Shown in pieces: positions 15,340 through 23,539 of a DNA stretch of 26,406 nucleotides (the stretch's first letter is position 1; each line of letters opens with the position of its first letter). This stretch comes from Actinomyces sp. GTDB taxonomy: Bacteria > Actinomycetota > Actinomycetes > Actinomycetales > Actinomycetaceae. The stretch is from NCBI GenBank assembly GCA_018375675.1, contig JAHACW010000033.1, positions 1-26,406 on the forward strand, given 5' to 3'. The notes beneath the pieces are model-generated. The model had not been told where the DNA came from and ran no database searches. It saw nothing but the letters and a program-made list of their open reading frames with translations. The position numbers and the translations under genes were made by a program.

Positions 15340-16695
15340 ATGCAGCACGGACGAGCATCGTCTGCCATAGCCGCTCGGAGCTTCGTCGGTCGCAGTCGGG
15401 TCATGAGCCTGCTGATGGCGCTATTCCTGTTCGCGGGCATCGGTCTTGCTATCCCGGGTTTCGCCGCGCGCGCCGATGATGCGGTCCCGCACTATGCCCT
15501 TCGGGCGGGGGACAAGCTCAAGGTCAATATCGCGAACAATGCCGACTTCGCGGCCAAGTTCGCTGCAACCGGCCACTGGGGCCTCATCCTCGATCATGGG
15601 GGTGTCACTCCGCTCACACGCCCGACTTTCAAGCGCGGCGGCGAGACGGTCACGCCTTCGGACCCTGATCTGTGGGCCGCTCAGTCGTTGGAGGATTTGT
15701 ATATCACCGCAGATGTGCCCGACGGCACGAACAATGTCGAGGGCGTGAAGTGGCTGCCGGGGGAGACGCACACAATTACCTTCGTGCTGTACCGCAGTGA
15801 CTCTTCGGGCGTCGAACCCAACCCCATGTATGGCACGGTGAGCATCTACACGCCGTACACCGACAATATCGACAATCCGACGCCTGCTCCCACCGCAGAC
15901 CCGACGGCTTCGCCGGCTCGCACGGACGAGCCGACGGCCGAGCCTGCCCCCACGACGGATCCTGAGCCTGCTCCGACGAGCGAGCCGACCGCTGATCCAG
16001 CTCCGGTGCCCGCACCGGACCCGGTCGTTGAGCCCACGACGGAGCCTTCCGTCGCTCCCGCACCGGTGCCCGACGACCCGCAGCTACCGGCCGTGCGCCC
16101 GAGCCCGACTCCTTCCGAGAGCGCGTCCCCCACGCCCAGCCCGTCCGCTTCCGCGACCGCTTCGCAGCCGTCCGAGACCCCCGTCTCGCCGATTAGCGAC
16201 GTGTCCCAGCTCAACGACTCGAATAAGGGCGGTGTCAGCGCAGCCTTTACAGCCGGCCAGCTGACGATCAACGTGCCGTCGGAGAAGGCTGCCGTCGGCG
16301 ACTGGGTGAGCGCCAATATCATGCAGACCGGCGAGGCCCGCTGGCTGCAGGTCGAGGATTCCAACAAGGTCACCATGGACCTCACGGGTCTGCCGACCGG
16401 TGAGTACAAGGTTGTTGTTGCAAACCGCTCGCACGAGCTCGTTGGATGGGCCGAATTTAAGGTCGCTTCCGCTGTCGGTGCAGCAGCGAACGGTTCGTCG
16501 GTGGACGCATCGGGTGCCGTGAAGCTTCACGCGGAGATGCTGTCCTCCTCGCTCGCTGGCGATGAGTCCGAGGGACTCAACGGATACCTGCTCGGTGCCG
16601 GTGCCTGCATGCTGATCCTTGGCGGCCTCGTGGTTGTCCAGGTTCTCTCCGGTCCTAAGATTGGCTCTTCCTCGAGTGGAGTCACTCTGTCCTAA
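15340..16695 (+). CDS. Secreted membrane-anchored surface protein with Pro/Thr-rich stalk, unknown function
   Basis: The product is 451 aa with a strong AAGGAG site. The signal peptide covers about 1-45, with an ARA|DD cleavage site. An N-terminal domain at about 46-177 has mixed hydrophobic/charged strands (ATGHWGLILDHGG, WLPGETHTITFVLYR) and no cysteine. Residues about 178-282 are a Pro/Thr/Glu stalk with imperfect EPTAEPAP-like repeats. A second small domain at about 296-390 (LTINVPSEKAAVGDWVSANI, then LPTGEYKVVVANRSHELVGW) looks Ig-like. A hydrophobic helix at 413-436 begins LNGY, followed by the 15-residue tail SGPKIGSSSSGVTLS. LPTGE inside the second domain is not an LPXTG signal. The helix aligns with that of the preceding protein. 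The only cysteine lies in the membrane helix. The family is not recognised; a cell-surface binding or adhesion role is a guess. Confidence 0.8.
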   Translation: MQHGRASSAIAARSFVGRSRVMSLLMALFLFAGIGLAIPGFAARADDAVPHYALRAGDKLKVNIANNADFAAKFAATGHWGLILDHGGVTPLTRPTFKRGGETVTPSDPDLWAAQSLEDLYITADVPDGTNNVEGVKWLPGETHTITFVLYRSDSSGVEPNPMYGTVSIYTPYTDNIDNPTPAPTADPTASPARTDEPTAEPAPTTDPEPAPTSEPTADPAPVPAPDPVVEPTTEPSVAPAPVPDDPQLPAVRPSPTPSESASPTPSPSASATASQPSETPVSPISDVSQLNDSNKGGVSAAFTAGQLTINVPSEKAAVGDWVSANIMQTGEARWLQVEDSNKVTMDLTGLPTGEYKVVVANRSHELVGWAEFKVASAVGAAANGSSVDASGAVKLHAEMLSSSLAGDESEGLNGYLLGAGACMLILGGLVVVQVLSGPKIGSSSSGVTLS

Positions 16696-16698
16696 GCT
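16693..16698 (+). promoter_or_regulatory. Putative leaderless promoter (-10) of rarA
   Basis: TAAGCT overlaps the stop of the second surface protein gene and lies 7 nt before ATG 16706. Only a weak AGG is present as a possible Shine-Dalgarno. Confidence 0.35.
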
Positions 16699-16705
16699 AG
16701 GTTTC

Positions 16706-18049
16706 ATGGATCTGTTTGATTCTGAATCTGTCGACGAGTCGGGCGTGCCTGCTTTCAACGCGGGCGCGCCCCTCGCCGTTCGTATGCGACCGACGACCCT
16801 CGATGAGGTGGTTGGGCAGGCTCACTTGCTCGGTGAGGGGGCGCCGCTGCGCCGCCTTCTGTCGCCTGGTTCGAGTGACGGTGTCGCGGTTTCCTCAGTG
16901 GTGCTGTGGGGGCCGCCGGGTACGGGTAAGACGACCCTCGCTTATCTGATAGCGCGTGCCTCAGGGCGACGTTTCATTGAGCTGTCCGCGGTTTCCTCCG
17001 GCGTGAGCGACGTTCGGCGGGTCGTTGATGACGCGCGCCGAACCCTCGCCAGCGGTGGCGAAGAGACGATTCTGTTCGTCGACGAGGTGCATCGCTTTTC
17101 GAAGTCCCAGCAGGATTCGCTGCTTCCGGCGGTTGAGAATCGGTGGGTCGTTCTCGTCGCGGCGACGACGGAAAATCCGTCCTTCTCGGTTATTTCGCCG
17201 CTGCTCTCGCGCTCCCTCCTCTTGACGTTGCGCCCCCTGGACGCGGATGCAATCGAGAGGCTGATCCGCCGTGCGCTAGCCGATGAGCGAGGTCTTGCGG
17301 GGCGTTTCTCCATTACGGACGAGGCCGTGGCCGGTCTCGTGCGCCTGGCGGGCTCGGATGCGCGCAAGTCGTTGACTCTCCTCGAGGCGGCGGCAGGCGT
17401 TGCCAGTGACGATGGCTCTGGCGAGATCACTGTCGCGAGCGTCGAGGCGGCGGCGAATCAGGCGCTCGTTCGATGGAGCAAGGACCAACACTACGATGTC
17501 GCGAGCGCGTTCATTAAGTCGATGCGCGGGTCCGATGTGGACGCCTCGCTGCACTATCTCGCCCGTATGATTGAGGCTGGGGAAGACCCGCGCTTTATCG
17601 CGAGGCGCATCATGATCGCCGCTTCTGAGGAAATCGGGATGGCGGCTCCCGAGGTGCTCACGACGTGTGTGAGTGTCGCGCAGGGCGTTGCTCTCATTGG
17701 CATGCCCGAGGCGCGTCTCCTTCTTGCCCAGGCAGTTGTCGCCGTGGCGACAGCACCGAAATCGAACGCGACCTATCTGGCGATTGACCGCGCGATCGCG
17801 GATGTGCGCGCCGGTCGTGGGGGAGCGGTGCCCGAGCATTTGCGCGATGCGCACTATGCCGGTGCGAAGACTTTGGGTCATGGCGACGGGTACCTCTACG
17901 CCCACGATCAGCCCCATCATGTTGCCGCCCAACAGTACCTTCCGGACGACCTGGAAGGCGCCCGTTACTACGAGCCAACCGACAACGGACATGAGGCGAT
18001 GCTCACGAAGCGACTCAGTGTGATTCGCAATCTGCTCAAAAGACGCTAG
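16706..18049 (+). CDS. rarA: Replication-associated recombination protein RarA (MgsA), AAA+ ATPase
   Basis: The product is 447 aa, the usual length. The start ATG 16706 gives MDLFD, typical of the family; the upstream open frame is a shadow of the surface protein. AAA+ features: Walker A GPPGTGKT at 69-76, Walker B ILFVDEVHRF at 122-131, sensor 1 AATTENPSF at 152-160, and SRSLLLTLRPL as the arginine-finger region. The C-terminal half carries the RarA-specific tetramerisation and clamp-loader-like part (YDVASAFIKSMRGSD, ASEEIGMAAPE, MPEARLLLAQ, HDQPHHVAAQQYLPD). The protein acts at stalled replication forks with SSB and the replisome. The gene begins 10 nt after the surface protein stop, and its own stop overlaps the rpsD promoter. 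Confidence 0.95.
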   Translation: MDLFDSESVDESGVPAFNAGAPLAVRMRPTTLDEVVGQAHLLGEGAPLRRLLSPGSSDGVAVSSVVLWGPPGTGKTTLAYLIARASGRRFIELSAVSSGVSDVRRVVDDARRTLASGGEETILFVDEVHRFSKSQQDSLLPAVENRWVVLVAATTENPSFSVISPLLSRSLLLTLRPLDADAIERLIRRALADERGLAGRFSITDEAVAGLVRLAGSDARKSLTLLEAAAGVASDDGSGEITVASVEAAANQALVRWSKDQHYDVASAFIKSMRGSDVDASLHYLARMIEAGEDPRFIARRIMIAASEEIGMAAPEVLTTCVSVAQGVALIGMPEARLLLAQAVVAVATAPKSNATYLAIDRAIADVRAGRGGAVPEHLRDAHYAGAKTLGHGDGYLYAHDQPHHVAAQQYLPDDLEGARYYEPTDNGHEAMLTKRLSVIRNLLKRR

Positions 18050-18052
18050 GAT
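18024..18052 (+). promoter_or_regulatory. Promoter of rpsD
   Basis: TTCGCA (18024-18029), a 17-nt spacer, then TAGGAT (18047-18052). The -35 matches 4 of 6 of TTGACA and the -10 fits TANNNT. The -10 overlaps the rarA stop codon. Transcription would begin near 18059, giving a leader of about 110 nt. Confidence 0.6.
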
Positions 18053-18061
18053 GGAACAGTT

Positions 18062-18143
18062 GTCCGCACCAGCGGGCACCTGGGGCCTTAGCCGACGGAT
18101 CGACGTGATCCTGGAGTTGGCCCCATGCCGGGATTCCCGGCAT
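18062..18143 (+). promoter_or_regulatory. Structured rpsD mRNA leader of three consecutive hairpins (candidate S4 autoregulatory element)
   Basis: Hairpin 1 is GTCCGC-ACCA-GCGGGC (18062-18077), 6 bp with one G-U. Hairpin 2 has outer stem GGGGCC (18082-18087) with GGCCCC (18119-18124) and an apical stem GGATC-GACGT-GATCC (18097-18111). Hairpin 3 is the perfect inverted repeat ATGCCGGGATTCCCGGCAT (18125-18143), directly abutting hairpin 2. The Shine-Dalgarno AGGAAG (18156-18161) follows. S4 is known to control its own mRNA through a leader in E. coli and Bacillus. Whether this structure does the same is inference. Confidence 0.5.
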
Positions 18144-18168
18144 GACATGAGAAACAGGAAGAAGAAAC

Positions 18169-18792
18169 ATGGCAACGAATCGTTCCCGCAAGCAGGTGCG
18201 CGAGTCCCGCGCCCTCGGTCTGGCTCTGACCCCCAAGGCCGTTCGCTACTTCGAGAAGCGCCCCTACGGCCCCGGTGAGCACGGCCGTACCCGTCGCCGC
18301 CAGGACTCCGACTACGCCGTTCGTCTGAAGGAAAAGCAGCGTCTGCGCGCTCAGTACGGCATCCGTGAGTCGCAGCTGCGCCGCGCCTTCGAAGAGGCCC
18401 GTCGCACCGCCGGCCTGACCGGTGAGAACCTGGTCGAGCTGCTCGAGATGCGTCTCGACGCTCTCGTCCTGCGCGCTGGCTTCGCCCGCACCATTCAGCA
18501 GGCCCGCCAGTTCGTCGTGCACCGTCACATCCTCGTTGATGGCAAGATCGTCGACCGTCCCTCGTTCCGCGTGAAGCCCGGCCAGACCCTGCAGGTTAAG
18601 CCGAAGTCGCAGACCACGGTTCCCTTCGAGATCGCCGCTGAGGGTATTCACCGCGACGTGCTGCCCGCCGTCCCCGAGTACCTGGATGTCGAGCTGTCCC
18701 GCCTCAAGGCGACGCTGGTGCGTCGCCCCAAGCGCGCTGAGGTCCCCGTGACCGTTGACGTCCAGATGGTCGTCGAGCACTACTCGCGCTGA
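18169..18792 (+). CDS. rpsD: 30S ribosomal protein S4, zinc-independent form
   Basis: The product is 207 aa. ATG 18169 has AGGAAG 7 nt upstream. S4 is a primary 16S rRNA-binding protein that starts assembly of the small-subunit body. The N-terminal part has KAVRYFEKRPYGPGEHGR at about 23-40, then the helical region KEKQRLRAQYGIRESQLRRAF. The S4 RNA-binding domain at about 97-160 contains MRLDALVLRAGFARTIQQAR and HILVDGKIVDRPSFRVKPGQ. No cysteine occurs, so this is the zinc-lacking paralog type. It is transcribed alone, apart from the rpsM-rpsK-rpoA cluster, with its own promoter, structured leader and strong terminator. Confidence 0.98.
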   Translation: MATNRSRKQVRESRALGLALTPKAVRYFEKRPYGPGEHGRTRRRQDSDYAVRLKEKQRLRAQYGIRESQLRRAFEEARRTAGLTGENLVELLEMRLDALVLRAGFARTIQQARQFVVHRHILVDGKIVDRPSFRVKPGQTLQVKPKSQTTVPFEIAAEGIHRDVLPAVPEYLDVELSRLKATLVRRPKRAEVPVTVDVQMVVEHYSR

Positions 18793-18804
18793 CACTAGTC
18801 AACT

Positions 18805-18845
18805 CCGCGCCCCCGAGCGACGCTCGGGGGCGCGGTTTTTTCTTT
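18805..18845 (+). terminator. Strong rho-independent terminator of rpsD
   Basis: CCGCGCCCCCGAGCG (18805-18819) and CGCTCGGGGGCGCGG (18821-18835) are perfect 15-nt complements, with the centre at A18820. The U-tract TTTTTTCTTTC follows. It separates rpsD from alaS. Confidence 0.95.
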
Positions 18846-18898
18846 CATTCCACTGTCCGCTTGCGCGCGCCGATGTGCCGTGAGGGGCGCCAACCGTC

Positions 18899-18904
18899 TA
18901 ACAT
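18899..18904 (+). promoter_or_regulatory. Putative leaderless or short-leader promoter (-10) of alaS
   Basis: TAACAT fits TANNNT and lies 8 nt before ATG 18913. GGGGGA (18905-18910) resembles a Shine-Dalgarno but is only 2 nt from the ATG. No clear -35 is visible. Confidence 0.4.
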
Positions 18905-18912
18905 GGGGGACT

Positions 18913-21621
18913 ATGCGTACGTCTGAAATCCGCACCCGCTGGCTCGACTACTTCGAGAAGCAGGGTCATGAGATTCGTCCTTCAGTTTCTCTCGTCTCTC
19001 CGGAGCCCTCGATCCTGTTCACGATCGCGGGCATGGTTCCGTTCATCCCCTACATCACGGGCGTTGAGCCCGCGCCGTGGCCGCGCGCCGCGTCGGTTCA
19101 GAAGTGCATCCGCACGAACGACATCGACAACGTCGGCAAGACCACCCGTCACGGCACGTTCTTCCAGATGAACGGCAACTTCTCCTTCGGCGATTACTTC
19201 AAGGAAGGTGCGATCAACTACGCGTGGGAGCTGCTGACCGGCTCGCGCGAGGACGGCAAGTACGGCCTCGACGGCGATCGTTTCTGGGTGACGATTTGGG
19301 ACGAGGACGATGAGGCTCTGAGCGTCCTGACCAAGCAGATCGGCATGGATCCCAAGCACATCGTGCGCCTGCCGCGCGTTGAAAACTTCTGGGATACGGG
19401 TCAGCCCGGCCCTGCCGGCCCCTGCGCCGAGTGGCACTACGACCGCGGTCCCGAGTACGGCCCCGAGGCCGTGGGTGGCACCGTCGACCCGGGTGGCGAC
19501 CGCTACCTTGAGGTGTGGAACCTGGTCTTCGACCAGTACATGCGCGGTGAGGGCTCCGGCAAGGACTATCCGCTGCTGGGCGAGCTGGACAAGAAGGCGA
19601 TCGATACGGGCGCTGGCCTGGAGCGTTTGGCCTTCGTCATGCAGGACAAGCCGAACATGTACGAGATCGACGAGGTCTTCCCCGTCATCGAGGCCGCCAT
19701 GCAGATGAGCGGTAAGCGCTACGGCCTGGGCGCTGCGGGCCCCGAGGCCGGCGCCGCTTACGACGACGACGTGCGCATGCGCGTCGTGGCCGACCACGTG
19801 CGTTCCTCCCTTATGCTCATCGGAGACGGGGTGCGTCCCGGCAACGATGGCCGCGGCTACGTGCTGCGCCGCCTGATCCGCCGCGCGGTTCGCTCGATGC
19901 GTCTGCTCGGCGTCGACGAGGCGACGATGCCCACGCTGCTCACGGCGTCGAAGGACGCGATGAAGGCGTCGTACCCCGAGCTTGAGACCAACTGGAAGAC
20001 GATCTCTGAGGTCGCTTACGCGGAGGAAGATGCGTTCCGTCGCACCCTGAGCGCCGGCACGACGATTCTGGATGCGGCGGTTGCAACGGCGAAGGAATCG
20101 AAGGGCGCCCCCGTGATTTCTGGTGCGTCGGCGTTCTCGCTGCACGACACCTACGGCTTCCCGATCGATCTGACCCTCGAGATGGCCGCCGAGCAGGGCG
20201 TGTCGGTCGACGAGGAGGGCTTCCGCACTCTGATGGCCGAGCAGAAGGAGCGCGCACGCGCCGACGCTCGCTCGAAGAAGACCGGCCATACCGACGTCCG
20301 CATTTTCCATGACATCGAGAAGGCGATGGGTGGCGGCTCGACGTTCCTGGGCTACACGGAGCAGGCTGCTGAGGCCACCGTTGAGGCTCTGCTCGTTGAC
20401 GGTGTGGCAGCTCCCGCTGCCAGCGCTCCTGCCGAAGTTGAGGTCATTCTCGATCGCACTCCGTTCTACGCCGAGATGGGTGGCCAGCTCGCCGACCACG
20501 GCACCATCCGTCTCGCGGGCGGTGGCGTCGTTGAGGTCCACGATGTCCAGGCCCCGATCCGTGGCCTGAGCGTCCACCGCGGCACCCTGACCGAGGGCGG
20601 CATGACGGTGGGTGAGAAGGCGTACGCCGAGATTGACGGCCAGCGTCGTCTCGCCATTGCGCGTGCTCACACCGCCACGCACATGGTGTACGCGGGTCTG
20701 CGTAACGTCGTCTCGGAGGACGCCACCCAGGCGGGCTCGGAGAACTCGCCGTCGCGCCTGCGCTTCGACTTCCGTCACGGGTCCGCTCTTGAAGGCTCGC
20801 AGCTGAGCGATATTGAGGCTCTCGTCAACGAGAAGCTCGCCGAGGACCTGGCTGTGACCACCGAGGTCATGAGCATCGATGCCGCGCGTGAAGCCGGCGC
20901 CATCGCGCTGTTCGGTGAGAAGTACGGCTCCGAGGTTCGCGTTGTCACCATCGGCGATGGGTTTGACCGTGAGCTGTGCGGTGGCACCCACGTGCCGACG
21001 ACCGGTCACATCGGCCGCATCACGGTGCTCTCCGAGGGATCCGTTGGCTCGGGCGTGCGTCGCATCGACGCCCTGGTGGGCGACGGCGCATACGAGTTCC
21101 AGGCCAAGGAACACGCGCTCGTCAACCAGCTCTCCCAGCTAGTGGGCGGCCGCGCCGACGAACTGCCCGAGCGCATTGAGTCGCTGCTGGCCAAGCTGCG
21201 CGAGTCCGAGAAGGAACTCGAGAAGATCCGCACGGCACAGGCTCTGAGCCAGGGCGCCGATCTGGCAGCTTCCGCGAAGGCTATCGGTCCCGTGACCGTC
21301 GTCGCCTCCGCAGTTGGCGAGATGCCGTCCGCGGACGCTCTGCGTACCCTTGCGCTGGATGTGCGCGACCGCCTCGGCAATGAGCGCGGGACGGTCGTCG
21401 CCCTCGGTGGTGTCGTCGGCGGCAAGCCCTCGCTCGTTGTGGCGACGAACGAGGCAGCGCGTGAGGCATCGGTGAAGGCCGGTGCGCTGGTTCGCGCGGT
21501 CGGTAAGCACATGGGCGGTGGCGGCGGTGGCCGTGACGACATCGCTCAGGGCGGCGGCACCAAGCCTGAGGGTATTGCCGACGCTATTGACGCGATCCGC
21601 AAGGAAATCGAGGCTCTGTGA
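18913..21621 (+). CDS. alaS: Alanyl-tRNA synthetase
   Basis: The product is 902 aa, full length for bacterial AlaRS. ATG 18913 is chosen because the protein then begins MRTSEIRTRWLDYFEKQGHE, the standard family N-terminus. It charges tRNA-Ala and clears Ser- and Gly-mischarged tRNA. The class II catalytic domain covers about 1-250 (LFTIAGMVPF, KCIRTNDIDNVGKTTRHGTF, NFSFGDYFKEGAI). The helical tRNA-binding domain runs to about 450. The editing domain has the zinc motif HTATH at 586-590 and CGGTH at 689-693. The C-Ala domain ends with a Gly-rich GGGGGGRDD stretch near 875. The stop overlaps ruvX (GTGA), making it the head of a five-gene coupled operon. No leader peptide or T-box is visible in the 67 nt after the rpsD terminator. 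Confidence 0.98.
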   Translation: MRTSEIRTRWLDYFEKQGHEIRPSVSLVSPEPSILFTIAGMVPFIPYITGVEPAPWPRAASVQKCIRTNDIDNVGKTTRHGTFFQMNGNFSFGDYFKEGAINYAWELLTGSREDGKYGLDGDRFWVTIWDEDDEALSVLTKQIGMDPKHIVRLPRVENFWDTGQPGPAGPCAEWHYDRGPEYGPEAVGGTVDPGGDRYLEVWNLVFDQYMRGEGSGKDYPLLGELDKKAIDTGAGLERLAFVMQDKPNMYEIDEVFPVIEAAMQMSGKRYGLGAAGPEAGAAYDDDVRMRVVADHVRSSLMLIGDGVRPGNDGRGYVLRRLIRRAVRSMRLLGVDEATMPTLLTASKDAMKASYPELETNWKTISEVAYAEEDAFRRTLSAGTTILDAAVATAKESKGAPVISGASAFSLHDTYGFPIDLTLEMAAEQGVSVDEEGFRTLMAEQKERARADARSKKTGHTDVRIFHDIEKAMGGGSTFLGYTEQAAEATVEALLVDGVAAPAASAPAEVEVILDRTPFYAEMGGQLADHGTIRLAGGGVVEVHDVQAPIRGLSVHRGTLTEGGMTVGEKAYAEIDGQRRLAIARAHTATHMVYAGLRNVVSEDATQAGSENSPSRLRFDFRHGSALEGSQLSDIEALVNEKLAEDLAVTTEVMSIDAAREAGAIALFGEKYGSEVRVVTIGDGFDRELCGGTHVPTTGHIGRITVLSEGSVGSGVRRIDALVGDGAYEFQAKEHALVNQLSQLVGGRADELPERIESLLAKLRESEKELEKIRTAQALSQGADLAASAKAIGPVTVVASAVGEMPSADALRTLALDVRDRLGNERGTVVALGGVVGGKPSLVVATNEAAREASVKAGALVRAVGKHMGGGGGGRDDIAQGGGTKPEGIADAIDAIRKEIEAL

Positions 21622-22106
21622 GTATTCGTCGGGGTATTCGTATCGGCGTGGACGTCGGCACCGTGCGTGTCGGCGTCAGCCGGTGCGATCCCGACGGCAT
21701 TCTCACGATGCCCGTTGAAACCCTTCACAGGGCCCCCGACTTGTCCGATCTTGATCGCTTGGCCGACATTGTGCGTAGCCACGGCGCGATCGAAGTGATC
21801 GTTGGACTCCCTCGGCACTTGCGTGGGGGAGAGGGTATCTCCGCAAAGGGGGCGCGTAAGTATGCGCGCCGCATTAAGAAGCTTGTTCCCGATGTTCGCG
21901 TGGCGATGGTCGATGAACGCATGACGTCCAATCAGGCGCACGCGCGTCTTCGCGCATCCGGGATTCCTGAGATCGAGCATCGCAGCGTCATCGACCAGGT
22001 CGCGGCGCAGATCATTTTGGAACAGGCCCTCGAGCTCGAACGCATGGGCGGTCGAGCTCCCGGTGAGGAAATCATCCTCGAACCAAGCGAAGGAGCGCAC
22101 GCATGA
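21618..22106 (+). CDS. ruvX: RuvX/YqgF, putative Holliday junction resolvase / pre-16S rRNA nuclease
   Basis: The product is 162 aa from GTG 21618, overlapping the alaS stop by 4 nt. It has an RNase H-like fold with conserved acidic residues: Asp12 in GVDVGTVRVGV, Glu100 in VAMVDERMTS, and Asp126 in SVIDQVAAQIIL. IVGLPRHLRGGEG at about 61-73 matches the family GLP loop. The protein is linked to processing of the 16S rRNA 5' end and to Holliday junction resolution; the rRNA role is the better supported in bacteria. It is coupled to alaS upstream and mltG downstream (ATGA), a conserved order in actinobacteria. The C-terminus is slightly extended and acidic. Confidence 0.95.
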   Translation: MSIRRGIRIGVDVGTVRVGVSRCDPDGILTMPVETLHRAPDLSDLDRLADIVRSHGAIEVIVGLPRHLRGGEGISAKGARKYARRIKKLVPDVRVAMVDERMTSNQAHARLRASGIPEIEHRSVIDQVAAQIILEQALELERMGGRAPGEEIILEPSEGAHA

Positions 22107-23539
22107 GTACGCCTCCCCCTTACCCCTTCCGTTCTCGTCGAGAGATTCATTCTGGCGAGCGAAAGGTCTATTCCGATGCTGAGCTACACGAGCAGCATGC
22201 ATCGCAGGACATGACCGCGACGCCCGCTCAGGGAACTGACGTGGGTGACGGTTCCTCTCGTGATGAGGTCGTGGCGCCCGTCCGAGAGACGGCTCAGCGT
22301 GAGCGCACGCTTCCCTCTTTCGACGAGGTGACGGATACGGGCGCGACTCCTCGCGTCTCCGTTGGGGCGCTGCGTCAGCGCAGTGCAGCGCAGGGAGCAG
22401 AATCGCCTTCTGAGACCACGGGCATGCGTTCTCGCCGCCTCGCCAGTGAACGGCGAGCGGCGCGCAAGCGCAAGCGCCGTCGTCGGGTGCGGTCCTTCTT
22501 TATTATCGTTCTGGTGCTCGGCCTGCTGGCCGGTGCCAGCTACGTCGCCTACGATCAGCTCTTCAACTCGTCGACGACTGCATCGGATGATTTCCCCGGG
22601 CCGGGCACCGGCTCGGTTGAGGTGACGATCGCGGAGAATTCGTCTGGTCGCGATATCGGCCAGACGCTCGTGGATGCGGGTGTCGTGAAGTCCGTCGGAG
22701 CCTTCGTGCGTCAGTTTGAGAAGACGTCGGCGTCGATGTCCATTCGCCCTGGTACGTACCGCTTGAAGCTACAGATGAGTGCAGCCGGTGCGCTCGCAGG
22801 CCTGCTGGACGAGACGAACCGCGTTGATTCGACGATTACGATCACGTCGGGTCAGAAGATGTCCGAGGTCAAGAAGCGGATCGTTGACATCATGGGTGTC
22901 ACCGAGGAACAGGTGGACGCTGCTTTCGCCGACACGGAAGCGATTGGCCTGCCGTCTGAGGCCGGTGGAAATGCCGAGGGATGGCTGCTGCCCGGTTCCT
23001 ACGAGGTCTCCGAGGACGACACTCCGACGACCGTTATCGCGCGGATGGTGAAGGGTACCGTCGATGAGCTTGATCGTCTCGGAGTCGCCCCCGCGGATCG
23101 GCAGACAGTCCTGATTAAGGCGTCGATCGTGGATGGTGAAATGAATATCGACAAGTACATGCCGATGGTCGCTCGCGTCATCGAGAATCGCCTCGCCGAT
23201 ACGAACGGTGAGACGAAGGGGTACCTCGGCATGGACTCGACCGTCCTCTACGGTGTCGGGAAGACCAGCGGCGTTCCGGACCAGGCGGACCTTGACAACG
23301 ACAATCCGTACAACACGCGCCTGCACGCAGGTCTGCCTCCGACCCCGATCGGACAGCCTTCCGAGAAGGCCATCAAGGCCGTCCTGGACCCGGCTGAGGG
23401 CAACTGGCTGTACTTTGTCACCGTTAACCTGGACACGGGTGAGACCCTGTTTGCCTCGACTCTCGAGGAACAGGAGAAGAACCGCGAACAGTTCAAGGCG
23501 TACTGCAGCGCGAACCCGAAGGTCTGCACCGCGTCATGA
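22103..23539 (+). CDS. mltG: Endolytic murein transglycosylase MltG (YceG family)
   Basis: The product is 478 aa. ATG 22103 overlaps the ruvX stop. About 120 mostly polar, Ser/Thr/Glu-rich cytoplasmic residues come first, then a basic run RKRKRRRR at 121-128 and one membrane helix at about 131-150. The extracytoplasmic part has a LysM-like region (about 170-235) and the YceG catalytic domain (about 245-470). The SIVDGE motif at 341-346 supplies Glu346, the likely catalytic acid by position. ENRL at 361-364, TVLYG, NPYNTRLHAGLPPTPI at 401-416 and NWLYFVT are family landmarks. MltG cuts nascent peptidoglycan strands near the membrane and so sets glycan length. The long N-terminal extension is absent in E. 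coli. The stop overlaps aroE (ATGA). Confidence 0.95.
   Translation: MSTPPPYPFRSRREIHSGERKVYSDAELHEQHASQDMTATPAQGTDVGDGSSRDEVVAPVRETAQRERTLPSFDEVTDTGATPRVSVGALRQRSAAQGAESPSETTGMRSRRLASERRAARKRKRRRRVRSFFIIVLVLGLLAGASYVAYDQLFNSSTTASDDFPGPGTGSVEVTIAENSSGRDIGQTLVDAGVVKSVGAFVRQFEKTSASMSIRPGTYRLKLQMSAAGALAGLLDETNRVDSTITITSGQKMSEVKKRIVDIMGVTEEQVDAAFADTEAIGLPSEAGGNAEGWLLPGSYEVSEDDTPTTVIARMVKGTVDELDRLGVAPADRQTVLIKASIVDGEMNIDKYMPMVARVIENRLADTNGETKGYLGMDSTVLYGVGKTSGVPDQADLDNDNPYNTRLHAGLPPTPIGQPSEKAIKAVLDPAEGNWLYFVTVNLDTGETLFASTLEEQEKNREQFKAYCSANPKVCTAS

Noticed and set aside
16417..16435. LPTGE in the second surface protein as a sortase signal
   Set aside because: The motif is not LPXTG, lies inside a folded domain far from the C-terminus, and is not followed by the hydrophobic helix and basic tail.
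18793..18912. T-box or leader peptide controlling alaS
   Set aside because: Only 67 nt lie between the rpsD terminator and alaS, too short for a T-box, and no specifier-like structure is seen.
18982..21114. 710-residue minus-strand open frame across alaS
   Set aside because: Shadow of alaS; the plus-strand protein is a complete AlaRS and the antisense product looks like no protein family.
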